A stretch of 64,000 nucleotides of DNA from Klebsiella michiganensis (GCA_000963575.1 CP011077.1:3410001-3474000); one strand, 5' to 3'. Counted from the first letter of the stretch, positions 44,397 through 53,568 are shown. The notes: generated by a model from the letters alone, not told the origin. Numbers and translations: made by a program.

Positions 44397-44426
44397 AAAA
44401 TCAGCCACCTATTTGTGGCTTTTTTG
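44397..44426 (+). terminator. Terminator-like repeat copy 2
   Basis: An exact 25-bp copy of the 44255 element, here followed by TTTTTTG, so a better terminator. The stretch between the copies encodes nothing recognisable. Confidence 0.7.
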
Positions 44427-44571
44427 TCAGCATTTGGTCAGGTTTTATCGTTCAAAAAACACGCACAAGTCCATCAATTTTTTGCGTCATTATCTGCCTG
44501 AAGGGGAACTAGACTGTAATTGTCAGACAACAAAAAGGTGTTTTGCTCTCAACGCTCAAGAGGATGTAAAG

Positions 44572-44829
44572 ATGAAAAAACTGCTGTATTTCTCTGCGGT
44601 TATCTCTCTTGCTGCACTGCCTTTTGCCTCCATGGCAGCCCAGGAAATGAGTAACGCAAACGTCGGACAGATGCAACCTTTTGGTACCGTCACCGCTAAA
44701 GCGTCTAACCTTGACGACCTCCAGGCCAAACTGGCGGAAAAAGCGAAAGAACAGGGTGCAACCGGCTTCGTGATTAACTCCGCTGGCGGTGATAACCGCC
44801 TGTACGGCACCGCCACTATCTACAAATAG
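44572..44829 (+). CDS. YbiJ/YhcN-family small periplasmic protein (DUF1471), copy 1
   Basis: An 85-residue precursor. Signal peptide MKKLLYFSAVISLAALPFASMA is followed by a DUF1471 domain ending GTATIYK. AGAGG precedes the ATG. DUF1471 proteins respond to acid, peroxide or biofilm conditions, and their biochemical role is unclear. It is a paralogue of the gene at 49974, which is closer to E. coli YbiJ. Confidence 0.88.
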   Translation: MKKLLYFSAVISLAALPFASMAAQEMSNANVGQMQPFGTVTAKASNLDDLQAKLAEKAKEQGATGFVINSAGGDNRLYGTATIYK

Positions 44830-45019
44830 TCTGCTTTACGGCCTACATAATGCCCTGCTCTGCGGGGCATTTTCATTTCCTCGCGCGGAAAATACTTTAA
44901 GCAATCATATGATACTTATATGACTCATCTGTGAATCAACTCACTTTATTAGCTCTGAACAACCACTAAGGTAGATGCACGCAAGAATTGTCTCTTGTGA
45001 TTACTTTCGGAGCGGTAAA

Positions 45020-46327
45020 ATGAAAAACCTGATGGCCGCATTAGAAGCCCGGCTGATGCCCCTGGCTGCCAAAATGGCGCAGCAGCGCCACCTCGGCGCC
45101 ATCCGCGACGCCTATATCTCGTTCATGCCGTTTATTATCGTTGGTTCCATTCTGCTGGTGATCTCATCCTTCCCAAGCACCCATTATCAGCAGTTTATGG
45201 CTTCTGTTTTTGGCGAGGGGTGGTCCGCCACCGTTGAAATTCCCTTTAACGCCATCTTCTCTACGATGGCGGTGTTTATCAGTTTTCTGGTGGCCTACCG
45301 GCTGGCGGAGCGCTACGACATTGACAGGATGTCATCGGGCATTTTGTCCCTCTCCTGCTTTCTGATCCTCACGCCTTTCGCTAAGCACCCGGACGTCGGC
45401 AACCTTATTCCAATGGAATGGCTGGGATCGAAGGGGCTGTTTGTAGCGATGCTGGGCGCGCTGGCAAGTACGGAGCTTTTTGCCTGGATGCTGCGCCAGA
45501 ACTGGGTGATAAAAATGCCGGACGGCGTACCACCCGCGGTGCAAAAATCTTTCGCCGCACTCATCCCTTCGCTGCTGATTCTGATTGTGGCCCTGGCGGT
45601 TCGCGTGCTGTTTGCCAAAACTGACTACCACACCATTCACCAGTTCGTTTATGAAGTGCTGGCGACGCCTATCCGCCACTTCGGCACCTCTTATATTGGC
45701 GCGCTGTTTACCTGCTTCAGCATTACCAGCCTGTGGTCGGTGGGGATCAACTCCGGTTCAATGGTCAACGGCATCCTCCGTCCGTTCTGGATGGAAAACC
45801 AAATGGATAATCTGGCCGCGACGCAGGCCGGAATGCCGCCCCCGCACGTTGTGACGGAACAGTTTTACGACATGATCTGGATGGGTGGCGCGGGCGCAAC
45901 ATTGTCTCTGGTGATTGCTATGCTGCTGTTCGCCCGCAGTCAGCACATCAAAAACGTGTCGCGCCTGGCCGTCGGCTCCTCCATCTTCAACATTAATGAG
46001 CCGGTGCTGTTTGGCCTGCCGGTCATCATGAACCCCATCATGCTGATCCCTTTCAACCTTGTGCCGCTCGTGCTGGTCACCGTGCAGTACATCGCGATGT
46101 CCATCGGCATGGTGGCCACTACCACCGGGGTCTACATTCCCTGGACGCTGCCGCCGGTATTAAGCGGATTCATCGTCACCGGCCACCTGAGCGGCGCGGT
46201 AATCCAATTGATTAACCTGTGCATCGGGGCGCTGATTTATCTGCCGTTCCTGAAAGTTGTCGACCGGCAATATCGGGCCAATGAATCACCGGCTCAAGTG
46301 ACTGAACGTAAACCCGCCACGGAGTAG
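45020..46327 (+). CDS. PTS lactose/cellobiose-type IIC permease
   Basis: A 435-residue membrane protein of the CelB/ChbC/LacE IIC family. Landmarks are AYISFMPFIIVGSILLV, SLWSVGINSGSMVNGILRPFW, GGAGATLSLVI and SIFNINEPVLFGLPVIMNP. It starts at 45020 after GGAG. It lacks fused IIA or IIB domains and none is encoded nearby, so it must borrow soluble PTS components from elsewhere or act without them. The amidase gene begins six bases after its stop. Confidence 0.9.
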   Translation: MKNLMAALEARLMPLAAKMAQQRHLGAIRDAYISFMPFIIVGSILLVISSFPSTHYQQFMASVFGEGWSATVEIPFNAIFSTMAVFISFLVAYRLAERYDIDRMSSGILSLSCFLILTPFAKHPDVGNLIPMEWLGSKGLFVAMLGALASTELFAWMLRQNWVIKMPDGVPPAVQKSFAALIPSLLILIVALAVRVLFAKTDYHTIHQFVYEVLATPIRHFGTSYIGALFTCFSITSLWSVGINSGSMVNGILRPFWMENQMDNLAATQAGMPPPHVVTEQFYDMIWMGGAGATLSLVIAMLLFARSQHIKNVSRLAVGSSIFNINEPVLFGLPVIMNPIMLIPFNLVPLVLVTVQYIAMSIGMVATTTGVYIPWTLPPVLSGFIVTGHLSGAVIQLINLCIGALIYLPFLKVVDRQYRANESPAQVTERKPATE

Positions 46328-46333
46328 TTAAAC

Positions 46334-47302
46334 ATGACGTTATCAGCAAACTGGGGAACGATCGCCACCTGGCGTATGGCATGGGAAGGGATAGGTGAAG
46401 CCGCCGACCGGCTGCAGCGAGGCAGTTCGGCGAACGATGCCGTCGTGCACGCGGTTAAATGTGTGGAAGATTACCCCTTCTATAAATCGGTCGGTTTTGG
46501 CGGCCTGCCGAATGAACAAGGCGAAGTCGAACTTGACGCCGCGTTTATGGATGGCACCAGCCTCGCGCTCGGTGCCGTGGCTGGGGTAAAAAACATCGCC
46601 AACCCTATTCTGGTAGCCAAAGCACTGAGCGAAGAGCGTTTCAACAGTTTTATGGTCGGCCAGGGGGCCGAAGCCTGGGCCAAAGACCGGGGCTTTGAAA
46701 GCAAAACTATGCTGACCGAGCGCGCGTACAACCATTACCTGAAGCGTAAACGAGAAACACTCGATCGCGGATTAAGCCCGTATACCGGGCACGACACCGT
46801 GGGGGTTATCGCCCTTGACGCCCAGCAAAGAATGTCAGTCGCCACCTCCACCAGCGGCCTGTTTATGAAACGCCCTGGCCGGGTGGGCGATTCGCCTGTC
46901 TCCGGCTCCGGTTTCTACGCCGATAGCGAAGTCGGGGCCGCGACAGCCACGGGTCTGGGAGAAGACCTGATGAAAGGCTGTATAAGCTATGAGATAGTCA
47001 GCCGCATGGCGCGGGGCATGTCACCCCAGCGTGCGGCTGAGTCCGCCGTTTACGACCTTGAAGCCAGGCTGATTGCCCGCTATGGCCGGGCGGGCGACCT
47101 GTCCGTCGTCTGCATGAACAACCGGGGCGAATACGGCGCGGCAACAACCATCGACAACTTCTCTTTCTCTGTTGCCACCCCGGCGCAGCCGGCCCAGGTG
47201 TTTCTCACCGCCCGGGACGGCAACCGCACGGTCATCCGCCCGGCAGACCGCGAATGGCTGGACGCCTACCAGCAGCGCATCACCGCGGAGGTTATCCAAT
47301 GA
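46334..47302 (+). CDS. N4-(beta-N-acetylglucosaminyl)-L-asparaginase-family Ntn-hydrolase
   Basis: A 322-residue enzyme of the glycosylasparaginase/isoaspartyl peptidase (T2) family. Thr155 in YTGHDTVGVIAL is the predicted N-terminal nucleophile exposed by autocleavage after Asp154. RPGRVGDSPVSGSGFYAD binds the aspartyl group and TATGLGEDLMKG follows. It would cleave the sugar-asparagine amide or a related aspartyl bond. It has no signal peptide, so it acts in the cytosol. It sits between a PTS IIC and an aminopeptidase, overlapping the latter by four bases. Confidence 0.9.
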   Translation: MTLSANWGTIATWRMAWEGIGEAADRLQRGSSANDAVVHAVKCVEDYPFYKSVGFGGLPNEQGEVELDAAFMDGTSLALGAVAGVKNIANPILVAKALSEERFNSFMVGQGAEAWAKDRGFESKTMLTERAYNHYLKRKRETLDRGLSPYTGHDTVGVIALDAQQRMSVATSTSGLFMKRPGRVGDSPVSGSGFYADSEVGAATATGLGEDLMKGCISYEIVSRMARGMSPQRAAESAVYDLEARLIARYGRAGDLSVVCMNNRGEYGAATTIDNFSFSVATPAQPAQVFLTARDGNRTVIRPADREWLDAYQQRITAEVIQ

Positions 47303-48741
47303 AATGTCTGCTTGTTTCACCCGAGGCTGCCTTTAATAATGCTCACCTGGTCTTGTGGGATACCTCACTAAGCCGCTGGCCAAACGCACTTCAGCCCTTG
47401 CTGGCAGAGATGTCCACCCACGATGAGCCGCAAACAACCACCTTCGGCTTACAGGGGGTCTGCGAGCGTCTGTCGCTGCTGCCCTCCGCAGAAATCGCTC
47501 AGCCAGCCGTACTTCGCCAGCTGCTTTCTGCCGTTGAAACACTGTTACCTTCCCCCGTTTTGCAGCCCGTCGCGCTGGATCTCGCGGGCTTTAACCTGGC
47601 AGATGAAACCACGTTTATTCGCCTGCGCACGCTGCTTATTGCCCTCCTCAACCGCTTCTATCAGTTGCCGCAGTTGGGCTATCGAGAGGACGAGCTGCAA
47701 AGCCACGGTGAACTGTGGCTGATTACCGAACCCAACAATGCGCTGGCTCGCCGTCTGGCTTCCCAGGCCGAGGCCATCGCGCAGGGCATGTTGCTCTCTC
47801 GCCAGTTAGCGGATTTGCCCGCGCTGGATTGCCGCCCACAGGATGTGGCGCAGCAAGCGGAAACCTGGGCCCGCCAACACCCACAAACCCGCTGTGAGAC
47901 TCTGGATGAGCAGGCCATTTTTGACCACGGCCTCGGCTGCCTGCACGCCACCGGAAAAGGCAGCGTCAACCCTCCCCGGCTGGTAACGCTGTACTGGGCT
48001 GGTGCCAGCGAAGAGGCGCCGGTATATGCCCTCGTCGGCAAAGGGATCACCTTCGATACCGGCGGAATGTGGCTGAAAGAAGGCGAAGGCATGCGCACCA
48101 TGAAATATGACATGTGCGGTGCGGCGGTGGTGTTTGGCATGATGGAAACGGTGAAGCGCCTTAACCTGCCCGTCAACGTCGTGGCGGTCATGGCGCTGGC
48201 GGAAAACATGCCTGGCAGCACGGCGATGATGCCGGGGGACGTTGTACGTTCCCATGCGGGGGCAAGCGTGGAAATCATTAACACCGACGCCGAAGGCCGG
48301 CTGGTTCTCGCGGACGCACTCAGCTACGTCGCAGAGCGTTTTAAGCCCGCGGAAATCATCGACGTCGCCACGCTGACCGGCGCGGTGGTCAAAGCGCTGG
48401 GTTACGATATTTCGGGATTAATGAGTAACAATGAAGCACTCAGCCAGCGCCTGCAGCAGGCAGGCAGCCTGACGCAGGACCGCGTCTGGCCTCTGCCGCT
48501 GGACGAAAGCTTTGACGGCCAGGTTAAAAGCACAATTGCCGACTACACCAACACGCCGCCCAACAACGCCGCCATTGCTGTTTCCGCCGCGCAGTTCCTC
48601 AGTAAGTTCTGTCACCAGCGCCCATGGGCACACCTGGATGTCAGCGGCACCGCGCTGTCGCGAGGGAAATTTACCCAGGCCAGCGGCCGACCGGCGCATT
48701 TGCTGACGCAGTATTTCCTGTCGCTGTGTGAGGGGAAATAA
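47299..48741 (+). CDS. M17 leucyl aminopeptidase-family peptidase
   Basis: A 480-residue M17 metallopeptidase. The family signature NTDAEGRLVLADAL and the metal/active-site segment GKGITFDTGGMWLK are intact. The N-terminal domain is diverged from PepA. The start forms an ATGA overlap with the amidase stop, so the two are translationally coupled. It probably trims peptides flanking a substrate that the amidase also works on. Confidence 0.9.
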   Translation: MKCLLVSPEAAFNNAHLVLWDTSLSRWPNALQPLLAEMSTHDEPQTTTFGLQGVCERLSLLPSAEIAQPAVLRQLLSAVETLLPSPVLQPVALDLAGFNLADETTFIRLRTLLIALLNRFYQLPQLGYREDELQSHGELWLITEPNNALARRLASQAEAIAQGMLLSRQLADLPALDCRPQDVAQQAETWARQHPQTRCETLDEQAIFDHGLGCLHATGKGSVNPPRLVTLYWAGASEEAPVYALVGKGITFDTGGMWLKEGEGMRTMKYDMCGAAVVFGMMETVKRLNLPVNVVAVMALAENMPGSTAMMPGDVVRSHAGASVEIINTDAEGRLVLADALSYVAERFKPAEIIDVATLTGAVVKALGYDISGLMSNNEALSQRLQQAGSLTQDRVWPLPLDESFDGQVKSTIADYTNTPPNNAAIAVSAAQFLSKFCHQRPWAHLDVSGTALSRGKFTQASGRPAHLLTQYFLSLCEGK

Positions 48742-48755
48742 CATTGCCATGAAAA

Positions 48756-48780
48756 AGCGCCCGAAGGGGCGCTGTCTATT
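48756..48780. terminator. Terminator after the aminopeptidase gene
   Basis: AGCGCCC / GGGCGCT form a 7-bp stem with a 4-nt GAAG loop between convergent genes. An A run precedes it and a U-rich stretch follows. Confidence 0.75.
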
Positions 48781-48790
48781 TATTGCCTGG

Positions 48791-49612
48791 CTAACGCTGT
48801 CGAAGCCACGCCTCGGGCGTCAGGTTTTTCAGCCGGCTGCGGATAATCCTTTTATTGAGCAGATCTTCAAACTCCAGCAGCACCGCCCCCAGCCCCAGCC
48901 GCTTATCAAAACGCTCGCCGTTCAGCAGCGTCTCCAGTGCCTGGTGGTAATTGCCCTGCCCGGCTTTTTCCAGCCAGTCTTCCTGCGCCGCAGCATGTAA
49001 AGGCACGGCAAGCGCCCCGGCAAGCTTCTGCGTAAACGAACAGGGCTTCGCCGTTAAAGAAAGTACGGAGAGCGGCAATCCTTCCCGTAAAAACCCCACC
49101 AGCGGCTCAGGCACCTCTTCACAGCCGCGTTCACGCAGCGCAACGGCCATATAGCCAGAGGTTCGCTCGCTGAACACCAGCAGCTCACCTTGCTTATGAC
49201 TCATCGTCTCCGGCAGCGAGAAGACATCCAGCATAAAATGGCCCGGAGCCTGGCTAAGCGCCGGCTTGGTCATGCGCGACTGCTGCCAGTTTTGCAGCAT
49301 ACGGCTGATGCTTGCGCGGGAAATCCCCTGCTGAATCAGTAAACGGGCGGCTTCGAGAAGTTCGTCCAGGGAAAGCGCAAGGCGCACACGCAGGAACACC
49401 AGCATCGATTCTTGCTCGTGACTTAACGCACGATGAATCGTATTCGGCCGGTGAGATTTATCATAACAGTCGTCTCGCTTGCGCCAGCGCCGAACGGTAT
49501 CGACCGAAATGTTCAGTTCCTCCGCCAGCTCGCCGTCCGTTTTCGCGGACTCCTGAATGTACTTTCGCGTACGTGGCGTTGTTGTGGCGTTGGAGTGCAG
49601 CTTTATCTCCAT
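48791..49612 (-). CDS. Degenerate IS481-type transposase-like DNA-binding protein
   Basis: A 273-residue protein. The N-terminus (MEIKLHSNATTTPRTRKYIQES) and helix-turn-helix (DGELAEELNISVDTVRRWRKRDD, about residues 27-49) resemble IS481 transposases. HFMLDVFSLPE matches the first catalytic Asp region, but where the second Asp is expected (TDNGSEFT in active enzymes) it reads TAKPCSFTQ. The third acidic residue is not obvious. The frame is intact. It may be a domesticated regulator rather than an active transposase. No terminal inverted repeats were seen. Confidence 0.65.
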   Translation of the reverse strand: MEIKLHSNATTTPRTRKYIQESAKTDGELAEELNISVDTVRRWRKRDDCYDKSHRPNTIHRALSHEQESMLVFLRVRLALSLDELLEAARLLIQQGISRASISRMLQNWQQSRMTKPALSQAPGHFMLDVFSLPETMSHKQGELLVFSERTSGYMAVALRERGCEEVPEPLVGFLREGLPLSVLSLTAKPCSFTQKLAGALAVPLHAAAQEDWLEKAGQGNYHQALETLLNGERFDKRLGLGAVLLEFEDLLNKRIIRSRLKNLTPEAWLRQR

Positions 49613-49909
49613 CGAACCTCATCCATCGGGTTAAAAAGGAAAGACCACAGTATAAAAGCTTCCCCGCCTGCTTACTGCGCAAATAATCAAAGTCATGCTG
49701 AAAAAGAGGCGCAAGCGATTGCCCGTCAGGTAAGACCAGCGTTGGTAAAAAGAGTAGCAAAATGTGCGCAAACTAAGTGTTTCCTGGGTTAACGTCACGC
49801 ATCGAAACTATTTACCCGGCAATCACCCTTTATTTCAATGAGTTATAACTAATTCAATTTTTTTGATTAAGGTCGTCAATTCTCTTCGATTTATTCTTCC
49901 GCAGAAAAG

Positions 49910-49925
49910 TGTGACCATAATCACA
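49910..49925. promoter_or_regulatory. CRP site upstream of ybiJ
   Basis: TGTGACCATAATCACA matches the CRP consensus exactly, 48 bp before the ybiJ ATG. The rest of the 49613-49909 gap holds only the presumed divergent promoters. Confidence 0.8.
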
Positions 49926-49973
49926 TCGACGGAACAACGTCACCTTAACAGAACAACCTGCGAGAATTTAGCC

Positions 49974-50234
49974 ATGAAAACCATCAAATATGCTGTAGCT
50001 GCAATTGCTCTTTCTACTCTGTCTTTCGGTGCTTTCGCTGCCCAATCCGTTAACGAAGCCCAGGCGCAGAACCTGAATAAAATTGGCGTTGTATCCGTGA
50101 CTGGCGCAACGACTCTGGACGGACTGGAAGCAAAACTGGCAGCTAAAGCGGACGCCGCTGGCGCAAGCTCTTACGCGATTACTTCTGCTAACACCGAAGG
50201 CCACATGAGCGGCACCGCGGTTATCTACAAATAA
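49974..50234 (+). CDS. ybiJ: Small periplasmic protein YbiJ (DUF1471)
   Basis: An 86-residue precursor nearly collinear with E. coli YbiJ. Signal peptide MKTIKYAVAAIALSTLSFGAFA, then QSVNEAQAQNLNKIGVVSV and a C-terminal SGTAVIYK. The function is unknown; DUF1471 relatives are stress and biofilm modulators. The neighbouring ybiB and dinG match E. coli. Confidence 0.94.
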   Translation: MKTIKYAVAAIALSTLSFGAFAAQSVNEAQAQNLNKIGVVSVTGATTLDGLEAKLAAKADAAGASSYAITSANTEGHMSGTAVIYK

Positions 50235-50325
50235 TCCCGCGTTCAAGTAATACCCTCATCAAGGCTGGTACCCTCATCGGCCTTGATAGCACTACCCTTG
50301 TTTAACCCTGATGTTACCCTTGTTT

Positions 50326-50356
50326 GCCCGCGATGCCTGTCGCGGGCTTTTTTTTG
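50326..50356 (+). terminator. ybiJ terminator
   Basis: GCCCGCGA / TCGCGGGC with a 6-nt loop followed by eight T residues. A weaker stem, ATCAAGGC / GGCCTTGAT, lies upstream at about 50258-50289. Confidence 0.92.
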
Positions 50357-50364
50357 TTCCGCAC

Positions 50365-51327
50365 TCAGAAAACGTCGGCAACCCGGGCCAGGCCGGCCTC
50401 AAGCGTTGTAGCCTCACCGGTGGCTACCAGGCAGCAGGCCATCTGAATTTTCAGCGACTGCGGCACCGGCTCAACCCCGGCGACACAGCGCTCAATCCAG
50501 CGGGCGGTTACTTCAGGATCTTTGCCTGCCGGCAGCACGACGCCTTCATGTTCGGTTTGCCGCTCGCTCACGATGCGGGTGCCCTGGCCATCAATCAGCG
50601 TTAACTGCGGGCAGCGCTGCGGGTTGGCATACACCTCGCCTTCCGTACCGTGCATTAATAGCCCCCGCCCGCCGATATCGGCAAAAAACTTTGCCACTTT
50701 CGGCACATATTCCGGGTGAGAAACGCTGGCCAGACGCAGCGCAGCATCCTCCTCAAACGGCGTGGCCAGCTTCGCCAGCGTGTGTGCGCTGTTACGCACG
50801 CCCATGCGCCAGCGCATTGCCAGCTGATTTTCCATCGGCGGGCATAGCGCACTAATCGGCAGATAGACGGGATGGTGGGACTCAAGCTTCGCCTGCGCCT
50901 GTCCGGCGTGGCGGGTCGGTTCAATGCCCAACAGCGTAAAAATGGTTTCCGTCAGCACTCGGGTGGGATCTTCGCTCACGCCATGGACTACCACCGGGTA
51001 GCCAAGCTTGTTGAGCAAAAGCGCCAGCAGCGGCGTGAGATTAGCCTGCTTGCGGGCGCCGTTATAGGAAGGAATGACAATCGGCATCGGCTTGTCGGCC
51101 GGCGGCGTGAGTGTAATCACATGCTGCTTCATCGCCTGATAAAAACCGAGCATTTCCGCTTCGCCTTCGCCCTTAATACGCAGGGCAATCAGCACCCCAC
51201 CCAGCTCAAGATCGGGCACTTCGCCCTTCAGCATATGGCTATACAACCCGCGTGCGGTATCAAAATCGAGATCTCTGGCATGGTTTTTCCCACGGCCAAT
51301 TTCTTTAATGATTTTGCGATAGTCCAT
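50365..51327 (-). CDS. ybiB: Anthranilate phosphoribosyltransferase-like protein YbiB
   Basis: A 320-residue TrpD2-type protein. The fold is that of TrpD, but the family binds nucleic acid rather than acting in tryptophan synthesis. Landmarks are MLKGEVPDLELGGVLIALRIKGE and LLMHGTEGEVYANP. It lies 14 bp downstream of dinG and is probably cotranscribed, so it may share LexA control. Confidence 0.94.
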   Translation of the reverse strand: MDYRKIIKEIGRGKNHARDLDFDTARGLYSHMLKGEVPDLELGGVLIALRIKGEGEAEMLGFYQAMKQHVITLTPPADKPMPIVIPSYNGARKQANLTPLLALLLNKLGYPVVVHGVSEDPTRVLTETIFTLLGIEPTRHAGQAQAKLESHHPVYLPISALCPPMENQLAMRWRMGVRNSAHTLAKLATPFEEDAALRLASVSHPEYVPKVAKFFADIGGRGLLMHGTEGEVYANPQRCPQLTLIDGQGTRIVSERQTEHEGVVLPAGKDPEVTARWIERCVAGVEPVPQSLKIQMACCLVATGEATTLEAGLARVADVF

Positions 51328-51341
51328 TCAGACTCTCCTTG

Positions 51342-53501
51342 CTATTTCTTGCTCACACGTTTGCGCCGTACAGTGTGTTTCGGCGTCGTTATTATCACTT
51401 TGGCTTCCGGCGCTTCCGGCTGTTCAATCGGGAATACCGGCAGCGCGGCCAGCAGACGCTCGCCGTAGCGTTTACTCAGCAGGCGGCGGTCGTAAATGAC
51501 TATCTCACCATAGCAGGCGTGGCTGCGAATTAAACGCCCAACTTGTTGAATCAGGTTAAAAGAGGCGCTGGGTAAACTCTGTACTTCAAAAGGATAGCGG
51601 TTGAGGCTTTTCAGCCACTCTCCCTCGGTGACGACCACCGGGCTGTCTACCGGCGGGAAAGCAATCTTATGAATATGCACCTGGGTCAGTAGCTCGCCTT
51701 TCAGATCCAGCCCTTCGGCAAAAGATTGCAGGCCAATAAGCACGCTGGTTTCCCCGGCCTGAACGCGCTGGCGATGCAGCTCAACCAGACGGTACCGGGG
51801 CTGATCGCCCTGCACCAGTAGCATCAGCCGCAGGTCGGTGACGTGGGTTAAAAACTGCTGCATAGCGCGGCCGCTGGCAAACAGCACCAGCATCGCTTTG
51901 TGCTCGCCCTGTGCCAGCTGCGCCCGGAAGAAGGCTGCCATCTCGGCAATGTGCTGCGCCTCATGCTCCATCAGCGGCTCAAAGCGCATTTTGGGGATCA
52001 CGATTTTCCCCTGCTCAATATGATTAAACGGCGAGTCCAGATGGATAAACCGATCTCCCGCTTTCTCACGCAGGCCGCTCATCTCCTGCAGGCGGTCAAA
52101 GCGGTTGAGCGAGCGCAGCGTGGCGGAGGTGACGATAACGTGCGGCACCTTGCGCCACAGCATTTTCTCCAGCTGATCGCTGACGCGGATCCCCACGCAG
52201 TGGAAGAACAGATGCGGCTGCCCCTCGCGAATTTCACGCGTCACCCACTTGGACACCGGCGCACCGGAGGCCTGTTCCATCGCCGCCAGCTTCCACAGCT
52301 TGCTCTGCGCTTCAAAAAAGCCTAACGCCCGGTTCATTTGCAGCAGCGCCCGATGCAGACGCACGATGTCGTGGCTGGCGGTTTTTTCGCTCAGATCGTT
52401 TAGCAGCGCTTCCGACAGGCCGCGCAGCGCCTCCATCAGCTTCGCCAGGCGCTGGCAAATGGCCATCACTTCTTCGGGCAGGACGCCCATTTCAAAGCGG
52501 TGTTCGCCTTCTCGCTCTCCCGGCAGCCAAAGGCTAACAATCGTGCTGAACGACTGCAGCAGCTCGTACACTTCGTCACAGTGATTGGTCAGACGTTCAG
52601 GCGCGGTCAGCGGCGGCGGGCTTTTAGGGCGGAACTGCGCCATGCAGGTTTCTACCAGCTTACTGAACAGGTCGAGCTGCAGACGACTGTAGCCCGGCGT
52701 TACCTCCGCGCTCATCTCCAGCGCGTCGCGGGCAACGTCCGCCAGATGATGGCCTTCGTCCAGCACCAGCAGCAGATTTTTCGCTTCCGGCAGCACCGCA
52801 TCACTTTCCAGCGCCGCCATAACCAGCGCGTGGTTAGCCACGACCACTTCCGCCTCGTCGATTTCCCGGCGCGCCACAAAGAACGGGCACTCTTTATACC
52901 AGTGGCAGTTTCTCCCCAGGCAGCTGGCTTTGTCGGTGCTCAGCCGCCGCCAGAGATCGTCGTCAATCGCCTCATCGGTATGATCCCGCAGCCCATCCCA
53001 TTTATAGCCGTCGAGGCTGGCTTTAAGTTTGGCGCAGCGCTGCTGTTCGGCTTTGCTGGTCGGCGACATCTCATCGTCCAGAAACGCCAGCAGATCGCCC
53101 TGCGTAAAGTTATCTGTCGCCAGCGCGGCCAGGTTCCGCGGGCACACGTAACGCCCACGGCCAAAGGCGGCGGTAAACTTCAGGTCGGGAATGATTTTGC
53201 GCAGCAGCGGCAGGTCTTTACTGAAAATCTGGTCCTGCAGCGCCACGTTGGCGGTGCTGACCACCAGGGTTTTTTGATCCCCTCTGGCAATAGCAATGCC
53301 GGGGATCAGGTAAGAGAGGGTTTTGCCGACGCCGGTCGGCGCTTCGATAGCCAGATGCCGCCCTTCTTCACCGGCAAGGGTCTTCGCCACCTCGGCTATC
53401 ATCTGCCGCTGAGGCGCTCGCGGAATAAAATCCGGGATCTGCTGCTGTAACGCCTTATACCAGGCACCGATTTGCGCTTTTTGCGCCGACGACAAAGCCA
53501 T
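51342..53501 (-). CDS. dinG: ATP-dependent DNA helicase DinG
   Basis: A 719-residue XPD-like superfamily 2 helicase. Walker A is APTGVGKTLSYL and the DEAH-like box VLDEGHHLAD. The iron-sulfur cluster cysteines are in GRYVCPRN and CLGRNCHWYKECPF. LIQQVGRLIRSHACYGEIVIYDRR is motif VI. It unwinds R-loops, D-loops and other structures during replication stress. A LexA box lies upstream. It marks the left border of the type III secretion island. Confidence 0.97.
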   Translation of the reverse strand: MALSSAQKAQIGAWYKALQQQIPDFIPRAPQRQMIAEVAKTLAGEEGRHLAIEAPTGVGKTLSYLIPGIAIARGDQKTLVVSTANVALQDQIFSKDLPLLRKIIPDLKFTAAFGRGRYVCPRNLAALATDNFTQGDLLAFLDDEMSPTSKAEQQRCAKLKASLDGYKWDGLRDHTDEAIDDDLWRRLSTDKASCLGRNCHWYKECPFFVARREIDEAEVVVANHALVMAALESDAVLPEAKNLLLVLDEGHHLADVARDALEMSAEVTPGYSRLQLDLFSKLVETCMAQFRPKSPPPLTAPERLTNHCDEVYELLQSFSTIVSLWLPGEREGEHRFEMGVLPEEVMAICQRLAKLMEALRGLSEALLNDLSEKTASHDIVRLHRALLQMNRALGFFEAQSKLWKLAAMEQASGAPVSKWVTREIREGQPHLFFHCVGIRVSDQLEKMLWRKVPHVIVTSATLRSLNRFDRLQEMSGLREKAGDRFIHLDSPFNHIEQGKIVIPKMRFEPLMEHEAQHIAEMAAFFRAQLAQGEHKAMLVLFASGRAMQQFLTHVTDLRLMLLVQGDQPRYRLVELHRQRVQAGETSVLIGLQSFAEGLDLKGELLTQVHIHKIAFPPVDSPVVVTEGEWLKSLNRYPFEVQSLPSASFNLIQQVGRLIRSHACYGEIVIYDRRLLSKRYGERLLAALPVFPIEQPEAPEAKVIITTPKHTVRRKRVSKK

Positions 53502-53521
53502 AACTTCACTTCTTTCTCTGA

Positions 53522-53561
53522 ATAATTTAAGTCACAGACCTGCGTCTGTGGCTCGAATTAT
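53522..53561. repeat. Short ERIC-end-like hairpin in the dinG leader
   Basis: ATAATTTAAGTCACAGAC and ATAATTCGAGCCACAGAC (on the opposite strand) form 18-bp arms, 15 matches, around a 4-nt CTGC loop. The arms resemble ERIC ends (GTCATACTTCAAGCTGCAG). It lies between the LexA box and the dinG start. Confidence 0.6.
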
Positions 53562-53568
53562 GACGAGA

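Noticed and set aside
48791..49612. Active insertion sequence
   Set aside because: The second catalytic region is lost, and no terminal inverted repeats or target duplications are visible around it.
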